From assembly GCF_015999545.1 (NCBI RefSeq), contig NZ_CP065546.1, forward strand, positions 434,001 through 498,000: a DNA stretch of 64,000 bases, read 5' to 3'. A program made the translations under genes and the position numbers. Each line of letters opens with the position of its first letter. Within the stretch, counting starts at the first letter, position 1. The notes beneath the pieces were generated by a model. The model was given only the letters and a program-made list of their open reading frames with translations. It was not told the DNA's origin and did no database searches. Shown one piece after another: positions 1-8,774 of this stretch. The DNA comes from Lysinibacillus sp. JNUCC-52 (GTDB taxonomy: Bacteria; Bacillota; Bacilli; Bacillales_A; Planococcaceae).

Positions 1-52
1 TAACAAAGAAATATGTCGTTTAAAACAGAAATATATAACTTTAGGGGGAATA

Positions 53-391
53 ATGATGGCTAACATTACTGAGAACAAAAACGTACAATCAGTTGACTAT
101 AATGCAATTGAAGCTATGGAATCGTTCAACATTTTCGTGAAAAAGAAAAACACCTTCCTTTTCTCGATTACAGCAGGGTTTTTATTTCTTTATATTTTAC
201 TGCCAATCCTTGCTTTTCAGCCTGTACTACAACAAAAAATTATTGGTAGTATAACTGGTGTTTGGATTTATTCAGCAGGACTTTTCATCATGACAATTGT
301 TCTTTGTACAGTATATGTAAAAAAAGCGGCTTCATTCGATAAAGCAGCTGCTGCAGTTCTTGCAGAGTACCAAGCGAAAGGTGGAAAATAA
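53..391 (+). CDS. DUF485 small membrane protein, symporter partner (copy 1)
   Basis: A 112-residue protein with two hydrophobic segments (about residues 38-62 and 72-92) and charged ends, the pattern of DUF485 inner-membrane proteins encoded just upstream of acetate/solute symporters (YjcH-ActP type). The stop codon directly abuts the symporter start, so the two are translationally coupled. Two adjacent ATGs (53 and 56) follow GGGGG at 44-48; the second has the better spacing. Inferred role: helper or stability factor of the symporter; family function is poorly known. A close paralogue lies at 2399-2743. Confidence 0.88.
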   Translation: MMANITENKNVQSVDYNAIEAMESFNIFVKKKNTFLFSITAGFLFLYILLPILAFQPVLQQKIIGSITGVWIYSAGLFIMTIVLCTVYVKKAASFDKAAAAVLAEYQAKGGK

Positions 392-1945
392 ATGAATTTA
401 GTATCAGTTGGTTTCTTCTTAGGAATCGTAGGTTTAACATTAATCGTTACGTATATAGCAGCGAAACGGACTTCTTCTGCAAGCGATTTTTATACAGCAG
501 GTGGTGGTCTGAAAGGCTGGCAAAATGGTTTTGCCATTGCAGGTGATTACCTATCAGCTGCTGCTTTTTTAGGGGTTTCAGGAGCTATTGCTTTAACTGG
601 ATTTGACGGTTTCTTCTTCTCAGTAGGATATGTCGTTGCAAATTTAGTTCTATTATATGTTATTGCGGAGCCAATGCGTAATTTAGGACGCTATACGTTG
701 GCAGATATGTTAACAGCTCGCTTTAATGAAAAACGTATTCGTGGTGTTGCTGCAACTGGAACAATTATTATCGTTATTCTCTATATGATTGCGCAATTAG
801 TCGGTGCTGGTGCACTTATTAAATTATTATTCGGAATTGAGTACTGGATTGCGGTGTTAATTGTAGGAGTAATGATGACAACATATGTATTGTTTGGTGG
901 GATGACAGCTACTTCTTGGGTTCAAATTATTAAGGCTGGACTTTTATTATTTGGGACAGGTCTATTAGCAACACTTGTACTAATGAAATTTGATTTCTCT
1001 TTAGTGAAAATGTTTGATACGATTTCTGCCGATCATGGCGACAAATTTTTAGTCCCTGGTATGAAGTACTCAAGCTCAATTGACTCTGTATCAATGATGA
1101 TGGCACTTGTATTAGGTACGTCTGGTTTACCTCATATTTTAATGCGCTTCTTTACTGTTAAAGATGCGAAAACTGCTCGTGCTTCTATATCTTGGACAAC
1201 TTGGATTACGGCCATTTTCTTCTCGTTAACAATTTTCTTAGGCTTTGGTGCAATGCACTTTGTAGGTCTGGATAAAATCATTGCAGAAAGTAAGGCTGGT
1301 AATACTGCTGCCCCACTATTAGCTGAATTCCTTGGTGGAGATGTATTAATGTCATTCATTTGCGCTGTCGCTTTTGCAACAATTTTAGCCGTAGTCTCTG
1401 GTTTAGTATTAACAGGTGCATCGGCAATTTCTCATGACATATATGGTGAGATTATGAAAGATGGTAAATTAACAGAGAAACAACAAGTTGTAGCTGCTCG
1501 CACTGGCTCTATTTCGATTGCCATCGTTTCTATTATTCTGGCATTGTTTGCTCAAAGTTTAAATGTGTCCTTCTTAGTATCATTTGCTTTCTGTATTGGC
1601 GCCTCTGCTAACCTACCAGTTATTCTATACACAATATACTGGAAAAAGTTCAACTCAACTGGTGCAGTTACAGCAATGGTAACTGGTTTAGTTTCCTGCT
1701 TAATATTAGGCGCAATGGGTCCAAATGTTTGGAGTCCAATAGAAGGTGCTGCAATTTTTGTTGGAGAGCCATTAGTGCCACTAGCAGTCCCAGCAATTAT
1801 TACCATTCCATTAGGCTTTATTGCTGGTTACTTAGGTTCCGTTCTTTCTGCTAGCAAAGTGTCTCAAGCAGAAGCAGATCGGATTTACAAAGAAATTCGT
1901 GTGAAAGCGAATACAGGTGTATCTGTTTCAGATATTTCTCATTAA
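392..1945 (+). CDS. Sodium:solute symporter, ActP/YwcA-like (copy 1)
   Basis: A 517-residue polytopic membrane protein of the SSS family with about 13 membrane segments. The N-terminal stretch SDFYTAGGGLKGWQNG followed by AIAGDYLSAAAFLG is the family signature of monocarboxylate (acetate-type) symporters. It follows the DUF485 gene with no gap and is followed by a strong terminator. Substrate is inferred (acetate or another small carboxylate); sequence alone does not settle it. A second, very similar copy starts 795 bp downstream of its end, pointing to tandem duplication. Confidence 0.9.
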   Translation: MNLVSVGFFLGIVGLTLIVTYIAAKRTSSASDFYTAGGGLKGWQNGFAIAGDYLSAAAFLGVSGAIALTGFDGFFFSVGYVVANLVLLYVIAEPMRNLGRYTLADMLTARFNEKRIRGVAATGTIIIVILYMIAQLVGAGALIKLLFGIEYWIAVLIVGVMMTTYVLFGGMTATSWVQIIKAGLLLFGTGLLATLVLMKFDFSLVKMFDTISADHGDKFLVPGMKYSSSIDSVSMMMALVLGTSGLPHILMRFFTVKDAKTARASISWTTWITAIFFSLTIFLGFGAMHFVGLDKIIAESKAGNTAAPLLAEFLGGDVLMSFICAVAFATILAVVSGLVLTGASAISHDIYGEIMKDGKLTEKQQVVAARTGSISIAIVSIILALFAQSLNVSFLVSFAFCIGASANLPVILYTIYWKKFNSTGAVTAMVTGLVSCLILGAMGPNVWSPIEGAAIFVGEPLVPLAVPAIITIPLGFIAGYLGSVLSASKVSQAEADRIYKEIRVKANTGVSVSDISH

Positions 1946-1980
1946 TAAATTTATATCGGAATGAAGCATCAATTATTAAT

Positions 1981-2010
1981 AAAAAGACTCGACTTTGGTC
2001 GAGTCTTTTT
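1981..2010 (+). terminator. Rho-independent terminator after symporter copy 1
   Basis: Perfect stem GACTCGAC / GTCGAGTC with a TTTG loop, followed by TTTTT. It separates the two symporter operons, so copy 2 needs its own promoter. Confidence 0.9.
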
Positions 2011-2398
2011 AATTTTTACTATAAAAATTCAAACATTTTACTTATCGAACAATACTATTTATTTTCCAAATTCAAGAAAATATCCAATTTTCACTAGATA
2101 AATAGTGTTTATTTTTTCTGGAAAAAACGCATTTTTTCTCGTTTATTACAATCGTTTTTTTGTCAAGAAGCTAGTAATATCCATACGTTATTAATTTATC
2201 TGAATATTCCAAAACCCTTTAATTTCTAGGCTTTGTCTCATATTTTCTGTTTCAAGACTATTTTTACGGAAATTTTTTTTCCATAATTTTTCTGAAATGT
2301 ATTGCAATTTTGTGAACTGTCTCATAAAATTAAGATGTGAATTCACTAAAGTAGCAAAATTCAGTATTTAAGCAGTAAAAATAAACACAAAATGGGGA
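2011..2398. other. AT-rich intergenic leader before symporter operon 2
   Basis: About 390 bp without a credible reading frame. It is very rich in T and A runs and must hold the promoter of the second DUF485-symporter operon. I could not fix a convincing -35/-10 pair or a regulatory RNA. Confidence 0.5.
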
Positions 2399-2404
2399 AT
2401 GTTT

Positions 2405-2743
2405 ATGGCGAACAATCAAGCAAGCAAAAGCATTGTAATAGACTATGATGCTATTGCTAAACAAGAATCGTTTAAATCTCTTGTAAAAAGGAAGAATGCA
2501 TTTCTTTGGTCAATCACTGTATTCTTCTTAGCAGCTTACCTGTTGCTTCCGATTCTTACATCTTACACAACAATCCTACACCAAAAAGCTTTTGGGGAAG
2601 TTACTTGGGTATGGATTTATGCAGCAGGATTATTCATTATGACATGGTGCTTATGTCACTTATATGTTGCGAAAGCAAATAGCTTTGACAAAGAAGCGAA
2701 AGCAATTATCGCTGAATATGAAAACGGGGGTGGCCGCCTATGA
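2405..2743 (+). CDS. DUF485 small membrane protein (copy 2)
   Basis: Paralogue of the protein at 53-391, with the same layout of two hydrophobic segments and a charged tail ending GGGRL. An ATG at 2399 lies only one base after GGGG (2394-2397) and cannot be the start; the in-frame ATG at 2405 has a seven-base spacing, so I place the start there. The stop overlaps the start of the next gene by four bases (ATGA), showing tight coupling to the symporter. Confidence 0.88.
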   Translation: MANNQASKSIVIDYDAIAKQESFKSLVKRKNAFLWSITVFFLAAYLLLPILTSYTTILHQKAFGEVTWVWIYAAGLFIMTWCLCHLYVAKANSFDKEAKAIIAEYENGGGRL

Positions 2744-4284
2744 GCCCAATAGCAATATTTTTCTTCGTAGCAATCGTTGGTCTTACATTAATTATTACAT
2801 GGTGGGCATCTAAACGTACTTCTTCTGCGACCGACTTTTACACTGCAGGCGGCGGTTTAACTGGCTGGCAAAATGGACTAGCTATCGCTGGTGACTACTT
2901 ATCAGCAGCTTCTTTCTTAGGTATTGCTGGTGCCGTTGCATTATTTGGATTTGATGGATTCTTCTTCTCTATCGGTTATTTAGTAGCTTACTTAGTGGTT
3001 CTTTATATCGTAGCTGAGCCATTACGTAACCTTGGTAAATTCACACTAGCTGACATGATTACAGCACGTTTTAACAATTCTAAAGTTCGTGGTACAGCAG
3101 CTTTAAGTACAATTACAATTGTATTATTCTACATGATTGCACAACTTGTTGGTGCAGGCGCACTTATTCAATTACTTCTAGGAATCGACTATTGGGTTGC
3201 GGTATTAATCGTAGGTGTTATGATGACGACTTACGTTTTATTCGGCGGTATGACTGCAACTTCTTGGGTACAAATTATTAAAGCTTGTCTATTAATGTTA
3301 GGTACAGTTATTATTTCGTTCCTAGTATTAAAAGAGTTTGGTTTCAGTATTTCAACAATGTTCTCAGAAATGACGACTGCTACTGAAAGCGGTGCAGCAT
3401 ACTTAAATCCAGGACTTAAATATACAAATGGTCTTGATACAATCTCGATGTTAATCGCACTTGTATTAGGTACTGCGGGTCTTCCACATATTTTAATGCG
3501 TTTCTTCACAGTAAAAGACGCAAAAACAGCTCGTTCTTCAGTAATATGGGCAACTTGGATTGTAGGTATTTTCTACGTTTTAACAATCTTCTTAGGATTC
3601 GGTGCAGCTGCATTCGTTGGTAAAGAAGATATTATTGCTGCTAACGCGGCTGGTAACATGGCTGCTCCACTACTTGCAGAAGCACTTGGTGGCGATATTC
3701 TGTTCTCATTCGTTTGTGCGGTAGCATTCGCAACAATCTTAGCGGTAGTAGCAGGTCTTGTACTTTCTGGTGCATCTGCCCTATCACATGATATTTATGG
3801 TCAAATCATTAAAAAAGGTAAAATTACAGAAAAAGAGCAAGTATTTGCGGCTCGTATTGGTTCTATCACGATCTCTATCGTGTCAATCCTTCTTGCTCTT
3901 GGTGCTCAAACATTAAACGTTGCGTTCCTAGTATCGCTTGCATTCTGTATTGCAGGTTCTGCAAACTTACCAGTAATTATTTACACAATTTATTGGAAAC
4001 GCTTTAATACTGCTGGTGCAGTGACAGCGATGTTAACAGGTTTAATTTCCGCTTTAGTACTTGTAGCAGTTTCTCCAAACATTTGGAATCCAGTTGAAGG
4101 CAAAGCTATTTTTGTTGGTGAACCGTTAATTATGTTAACAAACCCAGCACTTATCTCTGTGCCACTCGGTTTCCTTGGTGGATTCATCGGAACTTTATTA
4201 TCTAAAGAAACTGATGACGCGAAATACCGTGAAGTTGATGTAAAAGCAAACACTGGTATTTCAGTACAAGACGTATCTCACTAA
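2740..4284 (+). CDS. Sodium:solute symporter, ActP/YwcA-like (copy 2)
   Basis: A 514-residue SSS-family transporter nearly colinear with the copy at 392-1945: same TAGGGLTGWQNG and GDYLSAASFLG motifs, same MMTTYVLFGGMTATSWVQIIK stretch (positions about 160-180) and the same ending with NTGI-V-DVSH. The copies differ mainly in the loop around residues 210-230 and the C-terminal loop (residues about 475-500). Inferred to carry the same or a related monocarboxylate under different expression control. Confidence 0.9.
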   Translation: MSPIAIFFFVAIVGLTLIITWWASKRTSSATDFYTAGGGLTGWQNGLAIAGDYLSAASFLGIAGAVALFGFDGFFFSIGYLVAYLVVLYIVAEPLRNLGKFTLADMITARFNNSKVRGTAALSTITIVLFYMIAQLVGAGALIQLLLGIDYWVAVLIVGVMMTTYVLFGGMTATSWVQIIKACLLMLGTVIISFLVLKEFGFSISTMFSEMTTATESGAAYLNPGLKYTNGLDTISMLIALVLGTAGLPHILMRFFTVKDAKTARSSVIWATWIVGIFYVLTIFLGFGAAAFVGKEDIIAANAAGNMAAPLLAEALGGDILFSFVCAVAFATILAVVAGLVLSGASALSHDIYGQIIKKGKITEKEQVFAARIGSITISIVSILLALGAQTLNVAFLVSLAFCIAGSANLPVIIYTIYWKRFNTAGAVTAMLTGLISALVLVAVSPNIWNPVEGKAIFVGEPLIMLTNPALISVPLGFLGGFIGTLLSKETDDAKYREVDVKANTGISVQDVSH

Positions 4285-4301
4285 TATTATGACTAAAAAA
4301 T

Positions 4302-4330
4302 CCTCGTAGGCCATTAGCTTACGGGGTTTT
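4302..4330 (+). terminator. Terminator after symporter copy 2
   Basis: Ten-pair stem CCTCGTAGGC / GCTTACGGGG with two G-U pairs and a CATTA loop, followed by TTTTACTTTT. Confidence 0.75.
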
Positions 4331-4384
4331 ACTTTTGTCCCCTTTTTCGGTAATATATTGGTAATGTGAAATGGAGGGATTATC

Positions 4385-4573
4385 ATGGCATTATCTAGAG
4401 CTAAAAAGAAACGTATGCATTTAAAACGTACACAAGGTAAGGATGTGGAGAAAAAACGTCAAACTTCCCCTTTTAGTACGCATGAGCGCGTGACAAAGAC
4501 GAAGCGTGCAACATTAGAACATATTAGAACGAAACATAGGAAACAGCCACATGGAGACGATGACTCTCTCTAA
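4385..4573 (+). CDS. Small highly basic protein, unknown function
   Basis: A 62-residue protein with roughly one third Lys/Arg, starting MALSRAKKKRMHLKRTQG, preceded by a good ribosome site (GGAGG, 7 bases before ATG). Composition suggests nucleic-acid or ribosome binding, but I recognise no domain. It is a single-gene unit: terminators lie on both sides, and its own terminator stem begins inside the last codons. Confidence 0.75.
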   Translation: MALSRAKKKRMHLKRTQGKDVEKKRQTSPFSTHERVTKTKRATLEHIRTKHRKQPHGDDDSL

Positions 4574-4586
4574 ATGTGGCTGTTTT
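4543..4586 (+). terminator. Terminator overlapping the end of the small basic gene
   Basis: Stem ACAGCCACAT / ATGTGGCTGT followed by TTTTG. Its left arm lies inside the last codons of the gene at 4385-4573. Confidence 0.8.
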
Positions 4587-4595
4587 GTATTATCA

Positions 4596-5351
4596 CTATA
4601 AACTATAAAATTTCTTTGTATTTTCTGTTACAATTTTTGCCGCTTCCTGCGTTGTTAAGCCTTTAATCATTGCAATGACTTCAATTGTATTAGACATCAT
4701 ATAGGGCGATGTAAGCTTTTTATCAAAATGCCCTTCAAAAGGCCACGGTCCATCCGTTTCCACCATCATCAGTTCTAATGGATATCTTTTAATCAATGCT
4801 TGGATTTCTGCTTCATAAACACAATCAGGTGTAATCGAAATAAAATAGCCATTATGTATCATACGCACAATCGCCTCTTCACTTCCCTTAAACCAATGAA
4901 AATGTGCTTTTGTCACACCATATCGTTCAAGTAAATCACACGCGATTAAAGCATCCTCATAGACAGCATGTAACACAATCGGTTTGTGAAACTCTTTTGC
5001 GAACTTAACAAACTGCTCTAATAAATCAATATAAGGTCTCTCATCGATCTCTTTTTCTTGTCTACGATAATAAGGTAACCCGACCTCTCCAACAGCAATC
5101 ATGTCACTAGCATGAAGCTGTAACCAATCAAATAAAGCTTTTCTATCTCTGTCACTCGGCAAAGATTGTTCAGGATGAAAACCATATGCTGGCTTTACCT
5201 TTGCATAGGTTTTCGATAATTTCAGCGTTTTCTCACACGATTGCAAGTCCGTGCTCACTGCAATGACATATTGTGCTTCATCAAGCAGTAGAGGCACTTC
5301 TTCTTCCTTATACTGATCTAAATGGATATGTGCATCAATCAACATACGCAT
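4596..5351 (-). CDS. TatD-family metal-dependent hydrolase
   Basis: A 251-residue protein of the TatD amidohydrolase superfamily: N-terminal metal site DAHIHLD (residues 6-12), GEVGLPYY, HAVYEDA, FHWFKG and the late MVETDGPWPF motif. TatD proteins are two-metal nucleases/hydrolases; the actual substrate here is unknown. It is the last gene of the thiamine-precursor transport operon and overlaps thiZ by 17 bp, so a role linked to processing an imported thiamine degradation product is possible but only inferred from position. Confidence 0.85.
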   Translation of the reverse strand: MRMLIDAHIHLDQYKEEEVPLLLDEAQYVIAVSTDLQSCEKTLKLSKTYAKVKPAYGFHPEQSLPSDRDRKALFDWLQLHASDMIAVGEVGLPYYRRQEKEIDERPYIDLLEQFVKFAKEFHKPIVLHAVYEDALIACDLLERYGVTKAHFHWFKGSEEAIVRMIHNGYFISITPDCVYEAEIQALIKRYPLELMMVETDGPWPFEGHFDKKLTSPYMMSNTIEVIAMIKGLTTQEAAKIVTENTKKFYSL

Positions 5352-6084
5352 CGTCCTTTTCTTCTTTTAAGTAATGGAAAAGTTGTTGTTTTAATTGAGT
5401 AAATTGTACACAATGGCGAATTTCTTCAGAGCGTGGTCGTGCAAACGGAACAATGATTTCCTCCTTGATCGTAGCTGGACGTTTTGTTAATACGATTATC
5501 CGATCAGCTAAAAATAACGCTTCTTCAATACTATGTGTAACGAACAAAATAGATTTTTTATGTTCCTCCCAAATCGATAACAACCATGCTTGCATTTCTA
5601 GTCTTGTAAACTCGTCTAGAGCTGAGAACGGCTCATCTAGGCATAGTATCGGTTTCTCACTGACGATTGCTCGCAGAAAGGATACACGCTGCTGCATGCC
5701 TCCTGATAAAGCATGGGGATAAGCATTTTCAAAAGAAGCTAGGCCAACCTTTTCTAACCACTTTCTTGCAATCTCTATATTAGGTCGATGATGTAATTCT
5801 TCGACAATCGTGACATTTTCCAAAATTGTCCGCCAAGGTAATAAGCTAGGTTGCTGTGGCATGTAGCCGATGGCGCCTGGTTTTTGCTGAATGTTTTCTC
5901 CATTTAACAAAATAGCTCCTTGATTTAAGGGTGATATACCGCCTATTAATTGAAAAAGCGTACTTTTCCCACTACCTGAAGGACCAATGATCGCTACAAA
6001 TTCGCCCTCCCTTACCGTAAAGGATAGGTTTTTCACTACTTCAAGCGCGCCAAAGGATTTAGAAATGTCTTGAATGTCCAGCAT
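5335..6084 (-). CDS. thiZ: ABC transporter ATPase for thiamine precursor uptake
   Basis: A 249-residue nitrate/taurine-type ABC ATPase: Walker A GPSGSGKST (residues 34-42), signature LSGGMQQR, Walker B LCLDEPFSALD and the switch His in FVTHSIEEA. It energises the permease encoded just upstream (26-bp overlap). Membership of a TPP-riboswitch operon together with an NMT1/THI5-like binding protein supports import of a pyrimidine precursor such as formylaminopyrimidine (ThiXYZ type). Confidence 0.88.
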   Translation of the reverse strand: MLDIQDISKSFGALEVVKNLSFTVREGEFVAIIGPSGSGKSTLFQLIGGISPLNQGAILLNGENIQQKPGAIGYMPQQPSLLPWRTILENVTIVEELHHRPNIEIARKWLEKVGLASFENAYPHALSGGMQQRVSFLRAIVSEKPILCLDEPFSALDEFTRLEMQAWLLSIWEEHKKSILFVTHSIEEALFLADRIIVLTKRPATIKEEIIVPFARPRSEEIRHCVQFTQLKQQLFHYLKEEKDDAYVD

Positions 6085-6832
6085 GTAATCCTCTCCCCTT
6101 TACAGTAATCTTTTCGACGAAACGTATAACACTAAATAACAATAAACTTAACAAAACTATCGCAAATATCGCTACAAATACACGATCCGTTCGAAACGAT
6201 GATTGAGCAAGTGTCATATAAACACCAATCCCCTTTTTCGCACCAAGCCATTCCGCGATGACAGCCCCCATCACACTATATGTCGCTGCAATTTTAATAC
6301 CTGAAAATATAGATGGATAGGCAAATGGCCATTCTAATTTCCAAAACGTTTGACGTTTTGTAGCACCAATCATCGCAAAATAATGCTTAAGCTCTGGTGA
6401 CGTTTGACGAAAGCCATCCATTGCCGCAATAACGATTGGAAAAAAGCAAACGAGACAAATAATAATTAGCTTTGGTAACAGCCCAAAGCCAAACCAAATA
6501 ATTAATAATGGCGCTAAAACGAGCACTGGCACATTTTGCGAAACTATTAAAATCGGATATAAGAATGCCCGCATTGTATTTGAGCGATGTAATAACACCG
6601 CAACACTCAAGCCACAAAGCACACCAATAGCAAGACCTATCACAGCAAGCTGTATAGTAGCGAAAACATGGGGAAGAAACGTTTGGTAAGAGTGCATACC
6701 CTCCATAACAATGGCACTCGGCGCTGGCAATAGCCAATGTGGGATTTCAGCAAAACGAATAATGACTTCCCAGATGACTAATAAGAAGGCGATAAAAATA
6801 ATCGACCTTCCTTTCGTTACTACTTGTTTCAT
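6059..6832 (-). CDS. thiX: ABC transporter permease for thiamine precursor uptake
   Basis: A 257-residue permease with about six membrane segments and the BPD_transp_1 coupling loop (EAA-like, around residues 150-190: MIGATKRQTFWKLEWPFAYP). It lies between the thiamine-binding-fold gene (4-bp overlap) and the ATPase gene (overlap), so all are co-transcribed from the TPP-riboswitch promoter. Confidence 0.88.
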   Translation of the reverse strand: MKQVVTKGRSIIFIAFLLVIWEVIIRFAEIPHWLLPAPSAIVMEGMHSYQTFLPHVFATIQLAVIGLAIGVLCGLSVAVLLHRSNTMRAFLYPILIVSQNVPVLVLAPLLIIWFGFGLLPKLIIICLVCFFPIVIAAMDGFRQTSPELKHYFAMIGATKRQTFWKLEWPFAYPSIFSGIKIAATYSVMGAVIAEWLGAKKGIGVYMTLAQSSFRTDRVFVAIFAIVLLSLLLFSVIRFVEKITVKGRGLHAGHSRHF

Positions 6833-7122
6833 CCTCGATATTTCTCCGTCAACGTCCCCATTGTAATGCCAGTTGGCTGATATAAAATTTTTACTTGTGT
6901 AATTACATTAATAGCACCTAAGTCAATCATTTTTTGATTCATCAGTTCAATAATTTGGAGTAAGGTAGACAGTTCGCCCTCCATAGTCGTTTCTAGTGGC
7001 TGCACCTCATAGCGCACACCTGCAGCATCGATAATTGCAATTGCCGCATCCACGAAAGGGATGACATCCTCATATTTTTCTGTTTTCGGTATAATTTGTA
7101 CACTGATTAATGAATTAGCCAT
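6829..7122 (-). CDS. Thiamine-binding-fold protein (MTH1187/YkoF-like)
   Basis: A 97-residue protein beginning with ISVQIIPK and carrying the pattern TTMEGELSTLLQIIELM, typical of the small ferredoxin-like thiamine-binding superfamily (MTH1187 / DUF77 / YkoF-like). It probably binds thiamine or its pyrimidine moiety in the cytosol. It overlaps thiY by one base and thiX by four, an arrangement that ties it to the transporter. Confidence 0.82.
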   Translation of the reverse strand: MANSLISVQIIPKTEKYEDVIPFVDAAIAIIDAAGVRYEVQPLETTMEGELSTLLQIIELMNQKMIDLGAINVITQVKILYQPTGITMGTLTEKYRG

Positions 7123-8117
7123 TAGTTTGCTCCTTTCGTTGGTAAGAAATCATTTGTAAATGCTTGCTCTGCATTAAATTTTCCTTCTAAGACGTTGTTT
7201 TTCGTCATCCATTCCGCATAGTTTTCCCAAACTGCTAATTTTTGTTCGCCCCATTGCGCTGCATCATCTTGATATTTATTTGCTAGCCATTCTTGACTTT
7301 TATGCACAAGTGCTTTATCTAAATCAGGTACCGCTTCAAGTAAAATATCAGCCGCTTCACTAGGATGCTCAATGGCATACTCATAGCCTTTTGTCGTTGC
7401 AGCTACAAATGCCTTTACCACATCAGGATTATCCTTAATCATCTTTTCATTCGTAGCTAAAACAGGTGTATAATAATCAAGTTGCTCACTATAGTCTGTT
7501 AAATACTGCATGTTTAATGTTTCCCCACGTAGCTCCGCCTCAATCCCTGTCCACGCATAATAGATCCAGGCAAAATCAATATCCTTTTGCATCATGGTGA
7601 AAAAGTCTAAATCTCCTGCATTAACAATATCTAATTTTTTGATATCCGCCTGTTCTTTTTGCATAAGTGATTGTAAAACAGCTTGTTCTATTGGGCTTCC
7701 CCAGCCACCATACGTTTTTCCTTCATAGTCCTTAGGAGATGTAATGCCCTTTGAAGCAATCGAAGCAAAGCCAGATGTATTATGCTGAATAATTGCGGCA
7801 ATTGATACAAGTGGTACACCCTGTACACGTGCTTGCGTAATACCTTCCTGATAGCTTACGCCAAACTGTGCTTTGCCTGATGCAACTAGCTGATCAGCAC
7901 CAGCATCACCAGGTAAAATAATGTCCACGTCTAAGCCTTGCTCCTCAAAGTAGCCCAGCTTTTTCGCCACATACAGTCCTGTATGATTTGTATTAGGTGT
8001 CCAGTCTAGTACAACGGATACCTTTTTTAATGAGTTTGTTTCTTCTTTGTCCTCTTTTTCGCTACAACCAACTAATGTTACTAATGCAGCAATAAGAACG
8101 AAAAACCACTTTTTCAT
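7122..8117 (-). CDS. thiY: Thiamine precursor substrate-binding lipoprotein
   Basis: A 331-residue NMT1/THI5-like solute-binding protein. A signal peptide ends in the lipobox VGCS (Cys18), so it is membrane-anchored outside the cell. The stretch DWTPNTNHTGLYVA is the family signature of pyrimidine-binding ThiY/THI5 proteins. The start has GGAGG seven bases upstream. It is the first gene of the operon, directly after the TPP riboswitch. Confidence 0.9.
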   Translation of the reverse strand: MKKWFFVLIAALVTLVGCSEKEDKEETNSLKKVSVVLDWTPNTNHTGLYVAKKLGYFEEQGLDVDIILPGDAGADQLVASGKAQFGVSYQEGITQARVQGVPLVSIAAIIQHNTSGFASIASKGITSPKDYEGKTYGGWGSPIEQAVLQSLMQKEQADIKKLDIVNAGDLDFFTMMQKDIDFAWIYYAWTGIEAELRGETLNMQYLTDYSEQLDYYTPVLATNEKMIKDNPDVVKAFVAATTKGYEYAIEHPSEAADILLEAVPDLDKALVHKSQEWLANKYQDDAAQWGEQKLAVWENYAEWMTKNNVLEGKFNAEQAFTNDFLPTKGAN

Positions 8118-8252
8118 GCTGTGTCCTCCAAGTCTAGTAGTTTGAAAGTGTTCATGATTGAATGTTTACACCAGAAAAAAAGGTATTCTAAGGCCATTTG
8201 CAGTGCTTATGATTGATTACTCCTAGTTGTAGGTGGAATAATGAATCCTAAA

Positions 8253-8285
8253 CAAAAAACGCCTGGGAGTTATCCCAGACGTTTG
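8253..8285 (-). terminator. Riboswitch-controlled terminator of thi operon
   Basis: On the minus strand an 11-pair stem AACGTCTGGGA / CTCCCAGGCGTT is followed by TTTTTT, between the TPP aptamer and thiY. It is the expected expression platform, giving termination when TPP is bound. Confidence 0.85.
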
Positions 8286-8324
8286 CAAACGGTATCAAAA
8301 AATAGTAAATGATTATTTTTGAAT

Positions 8325-8420
8325 AGATGTTCCCTACGCTGGTACGAGCCAAATCAGGTTCAAAGGGTCAGCATCTAAACGGACGCAATCTCAGCTGGCA
8401 ACTTCCAGCCCCCCTACATT
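8325..8420 (-). promoter_or_regulatory. TPP riboswitch (THI element)
   Basis: The minus strand carries the conserved TPP aptamer blocks in order: GCTGAGA, then ACCCTTTGAACCTGAT and TACCAGCGTAGGGAA. It lies between a strong promoter and a terminator in front of thiY, so thiamine pyrophosphate should switch the whole transporter operon off. Confidence 0.95.
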
Positions 8421-8446
8421 CTTAACTTATGAACTTTTCGTTGATT

Positions 8447-8476
8447 ATTATACCCATATGTATCGTAAAATGACAA
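8447..8476 (-). promoter_or_regulatory. Promoter of thi operon
   Basis: Minus-strand -35 TTGTCA (8471-8476) and perfect -10 TATAAT (8447-8452), 18 bases apart, just upstream of the TPP riboswitch. Confidence 0.8.
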
Positions 8477-8774
8477 GCTAGTAATTTTCGTAATTGAAAA
8501 AAATGAGCTTTTACTGGACTATACTAGTAATCTGCGACATGACTTTTGCAAATAGAAAAGGTTTTATGCATGGAGTTTGAAGTAGCAGGCTATGCAGTAT
8601 AGTATTTTGGGACAAATATCACTTCCGAAAAAACAATCGAAAAATGTGTAAACAAAAGCACCCGAATCCATGTACTCTCCCCCAATTTTTATATGATTTA
8701 TGCATTTACCACGTTAAACATAAAGTTGATCTCAAATACAATTTTAGGAAGCTTTCAATTTTCTGGAGTTGCCA
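8477..8774. other. Intergenic, no supported gene
   Basis: About 300 bp between the thi promoter and the end of the sensor kinase gene. Short open stretches exist on the plus strand but with an in-frame stop and no good start. I see no hairpin terminator for the kinase operon. Confidence 0.5.
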
